A stretch of DNA of 64,000 nt from Delphinus delphis (Eukaryota; Chordata; Mammalia; Artiodactyla; Delphinidae), in assembly GCF_949987515.2 (NCBI RefSeq), contig NC_082690.1:107940400-108004399 (forward strand). The letters run 5' to 3'. A program made the translations under genes and the position numbers. The notes under the pieces are model-generated. The model was not told where the DNA came from, made no database searches, and saw only the letters and a list, made by a program, of their open reading frames with translations. Of the stretch, positions 20,757-64,000 are shown in pieces (position 1 is the stretch's first letter; each line of letters starts with the position of its first letter).

Positions 20757-20900
20757 ATGTGGCGTAATGGCAGGTGACCAATCGGAGACGGGCCCTCTGA
20801 GGCCCGGCGCCGTCGCGCCCCGCGATTGGCCGCGGCGCCTCGCCCCACCCCCTGGGCTGACTCCGGGCCACCGCGCGCTCCATTCGGCAGCCGCTGGGCG
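20757..20900 (-). promoter_or_regulatory. DHCR7: DHCR7 promoter with CCAAT boxes and SRE-like site
   Basis: CpG-dense, TATA-less DNA. On the minus strand, in order toward the gene: GGGGTGGGGC-like GC box (about 20842-20851), GCCAATCGC (about 20824-20831), an inverted CCAAT (GATTGGTCAC, about 20775-20784) and ATTACGCCAC (20768-20759), which matches the sterol regulatory element ATCACCCCAC at 8 of 10 positions. DHCR7 is a known SREBP-2 target with SRE, NF-Y and Sp1 sites; their spacing here fits. Site function is inferred. Confidence 0.6.
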
Positions 20901-21554
20901 CGAGATTGACAGCTGAGGACCAGTCCCGCGCACAGCCTCCCTAAGGGCCGGGGAGCCCTGCCCAGGCTGGGGGCTGGGGAGGGGGGGGTTCGTCCCCACC
21001 GGTGGTGGTGGGCAAGCGGCTTAGATCCCCAGCCTCAGTTTCCTCTTCTGCCAATGGGGCTTCAAAGGCGCGCAGCCCACGCTGAGCCTGTGGTGTACAG
21101 ATTGCCGGGTCCACAACAACCCACAAAACAGACCAAAATCCCTGCTCTTGGGGCGCACGCGCGGTAGTGGTGGTGCGTAATCAATAAACAATCGGGCAGG
21201 CAAATAGGGTGTCAGATGGTGGAAAGTGGTGTGGAGAAGATCAAAACAGGGTGTGTGGGTAGCAGCTTTATTCAGGGGTGTCGGGGAGAGCCCGCCGCTA
21301 GGAGGCCACCCCAGGCCTTCCCCAGGAAGGGACCGGGAGGTGGAGTTTAGGGTGCGCTCACAGTGTGCAGGGCTGGGTGGAGAGAGAAGCTGAGTGGAGA
21401 TGCGAGCAGCAGCTTAGGTCAACCACGTGGGGAAGCCCCCTAATAAGACAGCCCCTCAGAGTTGTCCCCTGGGCAGTGACAAGAGAAATGTTCACAGGTC
21501 AAGGTGTGAGGGGGTCATTCCGGCTCGTACGCGTTTCACCCTGAACTCCAGGCT

Positions 21555-22280
21555 CACCAAAACAGCCTGTTTGTGGCCTATTAAACGTGCGGTGTACATC
21601 TGCTTTAACCATTCAAGAAAAGAATGCGTTTAAAAATCAAAAGGGAGTGACTATGGTTCAGGCATTTGAAATGGATCTGGGTGGCCTTTGTGGACATGGT
21701 TTCAGGCAAGTTCCTACATCACTGAGAACTTGAATTTTCTGGACTGTGTCAGCCTCAAGGACACCACCAGCTGTTCTCAGAACAATAGCTGCTGGCTGCC
21801 CGCTGTAACCTTGAAAGGCTCGAGGTCTCCTCTTGTAACTATGCAACCATGTTGGACCCCAACCAATCCTTGCTTAACAAGCGCTCTTACTTCTTGCCAA
21901 CTGCAATTTCAATTCTTAACAAACAACTTTTCTCATTTTGGGGGGTTTTGCCTTTAGAAGCTTCTCCCATTTTATAGTTTTAATCGCTTCTTTTTTTTTT
22001 TTTTGCGGTACGCGGGCCTCTCACTGTTGTGGCCTCCACCGTTGCGGAGCACAGGCTCCGGACGCGCAGGCTCAGCGGCCACGGCTGACGGGCCCAGCCG
22101 CTCCGCAGCATGTGGGATCTTCCCAGACCGGGGCACGAACCTGTGTCCCCTGCATCGGCAGGCGGACTCTCAACCACTGCGCCACCAGGGAAGCCCTTAA
22201 TCGCTTCTTGAATCAGCGTCTCCTGGGCTCTAATCCTCAGTTTGCCTCAAATAAAACTCTTCTATTCCTCTTATAGGTTG
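21555..22280 (+). mobile_element. ERV/LTR-like copy, interrupted by a SINE
   Basis: Aligns over 21555-21850 to the reverse complement of 38900-39215 (shared GAGAACTTGAATTTTCTG and GACACCACCAGCTGTTCTCA). It ends near CCTCAAATAAAACTCTT, an LTR-type polyadenylation region. An endogenous retrovirus-derived repeat is the likely class; no retroviral reading frame survives. Confidence 0.5.
21991..22196 (-). mobile_element. CHR-2 SINE
   Basis: T-run, GCGGTACGCGGGCCTCTCAC, and CACCAGGGAAGCCC end. TTAATCGCTTCTT is duplicated on both sides. Inserted into the LTR-like repeat. Confidence 0.93.
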
Positions 22281-22624
22281 GTTTATTGATTATTTCTGTG
22301 GACGGCAGGAATGGCCAAGCCTCCTTCATATACCCCTGCCCTAGCAAGGGCATGACCTTGGGTTGGACAGCTGTGCAACCCAGGCAGCCCCTGGAGGGGA
22401 GGGGAGCTGAAGGTGTCTGCTGCTGACCCCAACTTCCAACATCTGGGGCATCGGTTTACTGGCAGAGGGATCTGGATGGCCATCTCTGTGTCCCTCACAG
22501 AGACATGTTTTTCCCCTGTAGTCTTTTATTTTGAAAATGTCCAACATGCAAACCAGTTGAATAAATAGTAAAGTGAACACCCACATACTTAGATTCAGCA
22601 GCCGTCAACAGTTTGCCATATTTA

Positions 22625-22627
<3 letters not shown>

Positions 22628-22668
<41 letters not shown>
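22628..22668. repeat. (CT)n microsatellite
   Basis: About 20 CT repeats ending CTCGCTCGCTCT. Confidence 0.95.
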
Positions 22669-24525
22669 CGCTCTGTAGGTGTGTGTATCCCCTCCTTTCC
22701 CCCCCCCTCCCCGAACCACTAATTAGCTACAGATGATACCTCCCTCCTGAATATTTCAGTATCCATCTCCTAAAAACAAGGACATTCTTCTACTTTACCA
22801 AAATAGAATGAGCACACGCTGGAAATCTAACATCCATTCCATGCTATTGTCTAATATATTACCCATATTCAGCTTCCTGCAGTTGTCCCAGTCATGTTGT
22901 TTGTTGCTCATTAAAAAAAATCCAGGATCCGATCGGGGAACCACACTGTGCATTGAGCTCGTCAGCCTGCCTTCATCTACACCACTGCCCCAGCAGTACT
23001 TTCTAGTTCGTTTTATTGTTTCTTTTCCGTCCTTGACAATTTTGAAGAGTCAAGGCTGGCTTTTCACAGCAAGTCTCTTGATTGGGTTTGGCTGTTGTCC
23101 TTGCTTTTAGGTTATGCATTATGGGGCAGGATGATATGCTACCCAGATGTCGTATCTTCACGCATCCTAGCAGGAGGCAACATGATGTCACTTTGTCCCT
23201 TTGTTGATGGTAAGTTTGATCGTGTGGTTCAGGTGGTATCCGCCAAAAGTCTCCATTTTTCCTTTCACGATTAACGCGTAAGCTGTGGAGTGATACTTTG
23301 AGGCTGTAAATACACTGCTCACAAATAACCCTCGGTCCAATTATCTAGCATTTAATGATGACTCTTGCCTGAACCAAACTACTTGATGTAAAAAGGGTGA
23401 TCTAACTTCCTCAACCTTTCAATATTTATTTGTTGGCATTTTTCTGTAAAGAATTTGCCTCTCTTAATTTTTTGTCAGAATGGACGAATAGATTTTTTGC
23501 TCATTGAGTTACGATCCTGTACTGTCATTTACTTTTTTTTAAAGTTCCCATATTGTCCCATACTTGGCCAGTGGGAACCCCTCCAAACTGATTCTTCCTT
23601 TTCAAATAACATGTTCCCATCATTTTTGGAGAACGTCCTTATTTTCTGCTCCAACCAGACATTGGAGGATTTGCTCCTTCCCTGCCCAAGGCCTAGAACC
23701 AGCCATGGTTGGCAGGAGATATTTGAGCATACTGGAAAGAACTGAGGTATTTCTAGCAATGAAAACTGCCCCAAAGGGTCGAAGTGAGGATTAAATGAAT
23801 GAACATATAAACATTTTTGTGGTTTTCTGAAATTTCCAAATGGAAGCTCATGAACAAGCATTACTTTATAAACAGGATACACGTTTGTCTGAAATGTGAG
23901 AACGTGTACAGTACGTATGACAGAGGCAGCATTGCAAACCAGTGGAAAAGGATGGCCTGTTCCATCAACGATGGTCAGCCAGCTACTTATTCACAAGGGG
24001 AAAAAAATGAATTCCTACCCTAAGGGGACTAAAGGGTGAAATGTGAAAACAAAACCTGAAAAACTGCTGGTAGTGAATAGGTTCAAAGGCTTCAGAGAGG
24101 AAATTGGGTAACATTTAGTAAAGTTGCACGTATGCATATCCTACGCCTGGCGAGCGAGGCGCAGGTAAGTGCAGCTCCAGGGGAAACTGGCAACGGTAGG
24201 CGGCGTAGAGAAACTAGTTGCCCTCACACGGGATGCATTACAGGAATGAAAATAGCAGTGCGCCTGTGTGCTGGCACAGCGCTGCTAACTTAAATGAACG
24301 GATAAAGTGGGCTTTACTCCTACAGTGCAGTGACAAATGCAGAAATAACCAAAAGAACGTAATTAATATCACGGGGGAAAATAAAGTTGCACAAGCGTAT
24401 TAAGATGCAGTTTGCGGGGAGGTATGGGGGCACGCGGGCGGGCCGGCCCCTCTCCACCTGCGCTCCAGGACTTGGCGACCGTCCCACCTGCCCGGTCAGA
24501 GTCGGGGCGGCGCGGGCGGGGGTAG

Positions 24526-59319
<34,794 letters not shown>

Positions 59320-59511
59320 GCCCGGGTCCTGCGCAGAGCGCTCCCCTCCCGCCAGGATGCTCATGCTACGTCTGCCTTGCCGGTGACTGTGCAGGAGTGG
59401 CTGGCGTGTCGACAAGCCCCGTCTGACATATTTCAGGGAGAGGGATCTTTTCGGTCTAGTTTCTTTAAAAAAGGCTGAAATACAAGAGGATGCGATTTTA
59501 AACCCTCTTCT

Positions 59512-59720
59512 GTTTTTTTTTTAAATTCAGTTTTATTGGCGTATAGTTGATTTACAGTGTTCTGTTAGTTTCTGCTGTACGGCAAAGTGAATCAGCCATA
59601 CGCATACATATATCCGCTCTCTTTTAGATTCTTTCCCCATAGAGGGCATTACAGAGTCTGAGTAGCGTTCCCTGTGCTGTACAGCAGGTACTGGGATGGA
59701 CATGCCCAGACTACTACATA
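59512..59720 (-). mobile_element. L1 3'UTR fragment with target-site duplication
   Basis: T-run, AGTTTTATTGGCGTATAGTTG, ACAGTGTTCTGTTAG. Flanked by TAAACCCTCTTCT at 59499-59511 and 59721-59733. About 190 bp past the NADSYN1 stop. Confidence 0.85.
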
Positions 59721-60130
59721 TAAACCCTCTTCTTGAAGCGAGCGCTTTCCCCAGCCCCTCTGGCCCTTGCGCAGCATCTCCTCTGAGTGTCACCTGAGCT
59801 GAAGGAGGATTTTCCAGGTGGGGATGGAGGAGGCCCTGGGGGGTGGAGGGTGGTTCTAGAACAACGACCGTCCCCGCCCGTCACCCACCCTTGCAATCTC
59901 TGTAGTTTTGCAAAGCAGCCCTTTCTCCTTTTCTGCCTCTGTCCTTGTGTATGATTCTTCTCACTATAAACGGGCCCATTTCCCAGATTTCTCTTTCCTG
60001 GTCACCGTCATTGTCATTCCGAGGACCTAAACCTGCAGGGATGCAGATTCGCCTCCATCCTGTGCCACCAGGGAAGGCTTCACGTGCTCTCGGGGCAGTC
60101 TGCGCGGTCACCATCCCTGCCCCCCCCATG

Positions 60131-60234
60131 TGCTGCCCTAAGGAAAGACCCCCCTGGGGGGCCAGCTGCCTGCCCCCCCACGTGCTGCCCTAAGGAAAGA
60201 CCCCCCTGGGGGGCCGGCTGCCTGCCATCCTTGC
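60131..60234. repeat. 52-bp tandem duplication
   Basis: Unit starting TGCTGCCCTAAGGAAAGACC at 60131 and 60183, nearly identical. Confidence 0.85.
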
Positions 60235-61320
60235 CAGCCTTCTCCTCCCATTTCGGTCTCACCATCCTGGGTCAGCACCCAGGTTAAGTGGGACGATGCC
60301 AGTGTGGGCGGGAGGAGAGGGCTGGGCTCTGGTTGCGGGCCTTGCGGAAGGTCCAGCCTTGGGCCCGAGCAAGACAGCTCAGCCCCCATTCTGCTGGAAC
60401 ACCAGGAATTCCTAAGAATCCCCAGGAGTATTTACAAACTGCATCAGCTTGGACTTCCTGCGCGTGTGTTACCAAAAGCCTTACCCAAGAAAAGAACCTG
60501 GGGGACAAGGAAAGGAATTTATTGACGGACGTGCTGAGCGGTCCGGGGGAGTGACGGCTTCAGGCCTGGCTGGACCCAGGGTTTGTGCCATGTCGTTGGA
60601 ACTTGTTTCTCTCTTCCCCTGACCCTGTCTCTGTGCGCTGGCTTCCTCTCGTGACTGCAGTCTTGCCAACTCCCAAGTTCAGATCCAGCAGGAGATTAGC
60701 ACATGTGCCTTCCCCGTTTCTTCAGTACAGGCCCTGGATTAGCTCAGTTGGGTCATATGCCCATTTCTGAACCAGTTAGCTACTGCCCTGAGGTCCTCCA
60801 AGGAGGACCACGGGGTGTTATCAGAATTAGGAAAACTAGATGGTGAGTTCTCCAAACAGGAACGGCCGCTGCACACACCCTCGGGCCCTGGCCCGGGCCC
60901 AGGCTCTGGACGATGGCTCCTTGGGTCTAAGCCCACGTTTCCTGGCAATGCTACTGCAGGCCCTGGGCCTGCAAAGCACGTGCACAGACCTTTCCTCAAC
61001 TTCCCACAGTGACAGCAGCACCCAGGGACGTATTAATAAGACGCCAGGCTTGGGCCGAGGGAAGGGAACAAGGGCACACGCCCTCTTTCCCCGAAGGCTG
61101 CCGCCATCTTTGTATCTCCCACCCCCGGAATCCAGAAACTCTCCCGCAGGCTCGGGGACAGAATAACCCCCTCTCCCTCACCCCACCGAGGGCCACTTTT
61201 CTGTGACGTAAAGTCACTCGACATAAAGACGACCTTTTAACCACGATGCAAAGCCACAACCTGCTTGCCGTCCGGGGTCCTTCCAGAAGAGAGTCTTGGC
61301 CTTGTGGACCCAAATCCCAG

Positions 61321-61655
61321 TGCTATGGTCTGAATGTTTGCATCCCCCCAAAGTCCATATGGGAAATTCTAACCCCCCCATGTGATGGTGTCAGGGGGTG
61401 TGGCCTCTGGGAGGTCATGGGGGCCTGAGGGTGGAGCCCCATGAATGGGATCCCTGTCCTTATAATGGAGGCCCCAGGCAGCCCCTGGCCCCTGTGCCAC
61501 GTGAGGACCCAGCAAGGAAGAGGCCCCTCCCCCGACCTGCCCGCACCTGGTCTTGACTTCCGGCCTCCAGAGCTGTGAGCAGTGCCCTTTTGCTTATGTG
61601 TCACCAGGCCTGTGGCATCAATATTTTGTTACAGCAGCCCGCACGTACGTACTAA
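61321..61655 (+). mobile_element. MLT1-like MaLR LTR
   Basis: TGCTATGGTCTGAATGTTTGC start, TGTGATGGTGTCAGGGGG, CATGAATGGGATCCCTGTCC, and ACAGCAGCCCGCACGTACG end: the MLT1 pattern in full. Confidence 0.8.
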
Positions 61656-62317
61656 GACCCCCGTGAAGGTGTTTCTCCTAAAACAAAGGAAGAGTTTACG
61701 CTTCAAGGAGAATTCAGTCCTTCACCTTCGGGAGAATCTGGAAAGAAAACAGAACAGCAGTAGAAGCTGTTCTTCGAGCCGATGTGGCCCAGGTATGCTG
61801 ATGAGGACAGTTTTGAGGACGGCCGGCGAGTGGATGGGTGCATCCCGTGCGGGCAGCCCTCCCTGAACCTGTGGGTCTCATCCCAGCATTTGGCCCTCGT
61901 GGGTGGTGACACGGATGAGCTCAAGAGGACGTGGCTGTGGCTTCTGCAGCCTAGGGGTGACAGTGCTGTCACCTTCTGGGATGGCTGTCACCCAGGGTGA
62001 TGGCCAGGCCCCTCGGTGCAGGTGTCGGCACCCCACGGGTGTCCCCCCGGGGGACGTGCACCTTGCTGACACCCTGGGGAGGAGACATCCTCCTGTCTGC
62101 CGCCCCCCTCCCCAGCCACACGCACCCTCCTGAGGCCGCGGCTCCTGCACCACGTGTGCTGGGAGTGGGGTGGAGGGCTTCTGCTCCAGGGAAGGGAGAT
62201 GGAGGGAGCGTGGACACTCAGGACGGCCAGTCGTGGGGTCAGTGGCAGGGTCCTGAGCACTGTCCTGCGAGAGCCTCCTGCACTCAGGGACCCCAGGACC
62301 CTGGCCGCTGGTCATCC

Positions 62318-62412
62318 AGGTATAGGGTAGCGTCCCCCACTTATAAGGTAGTGTCCCCCAGCTATAGGAGGTGTCCCCCCTGCTATAGGGTAGTGTCCCC
62401 CCAGTTAAAAGG
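62318..62412. repeat. short tandem repeat, about four ~25-bp units
   Basis: Units of the type TATAGGGTAGTGTCCCCC, with small length changes. Confidence 0.75.
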
Positions 62413-63185
62413 TAGTCACCAGAGCTTGGCTGGTGAGGGGCTGTGGGTTCCTGTCTGCAGCTCCAGCTCGTCGTGGGGGGTCCTGGCTCTTTTCTGAGAC
62501 CCAAACATAGACAAGCCCGCCCACCCCAGCTCCTGGAGAGGGCAGTGAAGCCTCATGTCAAACCCAGAGCTAACTCGGAATCTCCTGGGGTCGCTCCTGA
62601 GAGCAAAGACTCCCCAGCACCTTCCTATCGGTTGGACGGTCGTACACGCTTCAGCTGAAACATTTCCCTCAACAGTCAAAGCAGCCTGGGGGCCACACGG
62701 AGACCTGAGCGTCACTGCAGCGTGAGCCGCTGACGTAGCCGAACTGCACCAGCTGGACGGTGCCCACCCGCCCGCCCCGGACAGCACTGGCCAACAAACC
62801 TTCATTTCACTGGAATTCTAAAGACAGAAGGAGAGAGTTTTGAGAGAGAGAGTACATTCCACGAGGTCAATCCATTAAAAGTCAAGGAAGAAAAAAATAA
62901 AACACTGTATTCAGACCCTAGAACATGCCGGAAAAATGGGCGAAGGACAAGGGTGCGTCATTTCCAAGGACCAGTCTACATCTGAAAGGAGTTTAGCGGC
63001 GTTTGTTATCCAAAACTGAAAATAAGCAGAATTTTAACAGTAAGTCAGAGGTTAAAGTCGACTTTCTGAGTTTGGTGAGTGTGAGTTCACAAACTTTCTG
63101 AAGGATAATTTAACAGGTTTCAAAAGGCTCAGATGTGTGCATTTGGTTTCATATACACACACACACACAAAAATTCTGCTTCTGG

Positions 63186-63394
63186 GGCTTCCCTGGTGGC
63201 TCAGTGGTTGAGAGGCCGCCTGCCAATGCAGGGGACGTGGGTTCGTGCCCTGGTCCGGGAAGATCCCACATGCCGCGGAGCGGCTGGGCCCGTGAGCCAT
63301 GGCCGCTGAGCCTGCGCGTCCAGAGCCTGTGCTCCGCAACGGGAGAGGCCACAACAGTGAGAGGCCCGCGTACCGCAAAAAACAAACAAACAAA
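63186..63394 (+). mobile_element. CHR-2 SINE
   Basis: GGCTTCCCTGGTGGCTCAG to GCGTACCGCAAAAAACAAAC tail; AAAATTCTGCTT on both sides. Confidence 0.93.
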
Positions 63395-63609
63395 AAATTC
63401 TGCTTGTGGCTATTTGTCCTCGTTTTTCACAAAGAGGAGGCTGGGAAGGGAACTGTTTGGGGGTGCTGACTTGGGGAGCTCTGTGCCGCTGGCAGCGAGG
63501 CATAGGAGATGGTAGGGACTGTGCCCCAGGGACACGCATCCACTGGGAGCCCCCCATCCTTCAGAGGTCCACCCTCTCCACCTTGCCAGTCAGGGGCACC
63601 TTCCCACCC

Positions 63610-63933
63610 TCACCATCCTCTGTTTCCTCGCCCAGGGCTCTGTCTCTGAAGGCCCCCAGTGAAAAAGTAAAGAGCAGGGTTAGCCGTGCTGTTGATGCAG
63701 GATGGGAGGACGCAGGCGTCGCTGAGGGTGTGGTTTTGCACGTCAGCTACGAGGACCCTGATGATGCAGAGGCGCAGGCCGGAGAAAGAAGCCCGGGGCC
63801 GAGAACAGAAGGACCAGGTAGAGCTTTTGGGGCCAGTGCTGCTGGGAGCTCGCCTGGACTTGGGGAGCAACAGCTCACTGGACACGCCCAGGATGGAGAA
63901 CAGCAGGAAGCCCCACATGGTGGTGGCGGTCAT
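63610..63933 (-). pseudogene. Mas-related GPCR (MRGPR)-like pseudogene fragment
   Basis: A 107-codon minus-strand frame ends SCINSTANPALYFFTGGLQR (TM7 NPxxY-like region at about 63699-63640), the form typical of Mas-related receptors. Upstream, FLLFSILGVSSELLL (about 63909) could be TM5. A TM6-like KLYLVLLFS (63826-63800) lies in a different frame, so compensating indels are implied. There is no full receptor, and the 5' part would lie beyond the window. Similarity is by eye only; another class A GPCR is possible. Confidence 0.5.
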
Positions 63934-64000
63934 ACGTGCAGGACAGAGCTTTGTCCTTGGGATGAATAACTGACCACAGGCACGACCTCTCAGTATATTA

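Larger units (their letters stand above)
20300..20960. promoter_or_regulatory. CpG island at the DHCR7 5' end
   Basis: GC-rich stretch with many CG dinucleotides (for example GCGCGCTCC, CGGCGCCGTCGCGCCCCGCG) around the inferred first exon. Sharp contrast with the AT-rich intron to its left and spacer to its right. Confidence 0.7.
20961..24380. other. intergenic spacer between DHCR7 and NADSYN1
   Basis: About 3.4 kb without a supportable gene. It holds a MIR-like fragment (about 21010-21060), an ERV/LTR-like copy interrupted by a CHR-2 SINE (21555-22280), old LINE-like sequence (22510-22620), a CT microsatellite and AT-rich unclassified DNA from 22700 to 24300. No splice-supported reading frame was found. 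Confidence 0.6.
59320..63600. other. intergenic region downstream of NADSYN1
   Basis: No supportable gene until 63.6 kb. It holds the repeats listed separately (L1 end, 52-bp and ~28-bp tandem repeats, MLT1-like LTR, CHR-2 SINE) and GC-rich unclassified DNA. Confidence 0.6.

Overview
The window is mammalian nuclear DNA, most likely from a cetacean. Two genes are split into short exons with canonical GT/AG splice sites. The DNA carries many tRNA-derived SINEs of the CHR-1/CHR-2 type (internal blocks reading GGCTTCCCTGGTGGCGCAG and GGTACGCGGGCCTCTCAC or their complements), several intact enough to keep target-site duplications, plus L1 3' ends, MaLR LTRs, MIR and Tigger copies. CHR SINEs belong to the Cetacea-hippo-ruminant lineage. 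The abundance of the short CHR-2 form, and no BovB that I noticed, point to a whale or dolphin. I cannot name the species.

Layout. 1-3700 is intergenic: an interstitial telomere-like tract, a 65-bp tandem duplication, a Tigger1-derived DNA transposon and a CHR-1 SINE. 3.7-20.75 kb is DHCR7 (7-dehydrocholesterol reductase) on the minus strand. All seven coding exons can be rebuilt with correct phases, giving an intact 473-residue protein (human 475). Its first non-coding exon and CpG-rich promoter lie at 20.69-20.9 kb. 20.9-24.4 kb is the divergent intergenic spacer. 24.4-59.3 kb is NADSYN1 (glutamine-dependent NAD+ synthetase) on the plus strand. All 21 coding exons can be rebuilt, giving an intact 717-residue protein with the Glu45-Lys114-Cys175 glutaminase triad and the SGGVDS ATP loop. 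59.3-64 kb is intergenic with an L1 end, MER5-like and MLT1-like copies and a CHR-2 SINE. At the right edge a minus-strand fragment resembles the end of a Mas-related GPCR and looks like a pseudogene.

The two genes are head-to-head neighbours, as in human 11q13.4, but act in separate pathways: the last step of cholesterol synthesis (which also drains the vitamin D3 precursor) and the last step of de novo NAD+ synthesis. They do not form an operon or a shared system.

The most distinctive points are: a ~61-bp tandem repeat that triplicates the intron 3 splice acceptor of NADSYN1; a 33-bp in-frame duplication in the last NADSYN1 exon that accounts exactly for its 11 extra residues over human; a TA-flanked Tigger1 derivative inside a minisatellite; a 74-bp higher-order minisatellite; and the MRGPR-like remnant beside NADSYN1. 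I found no prokaryotic feature, CRISPR array or unknown multi-gene system.
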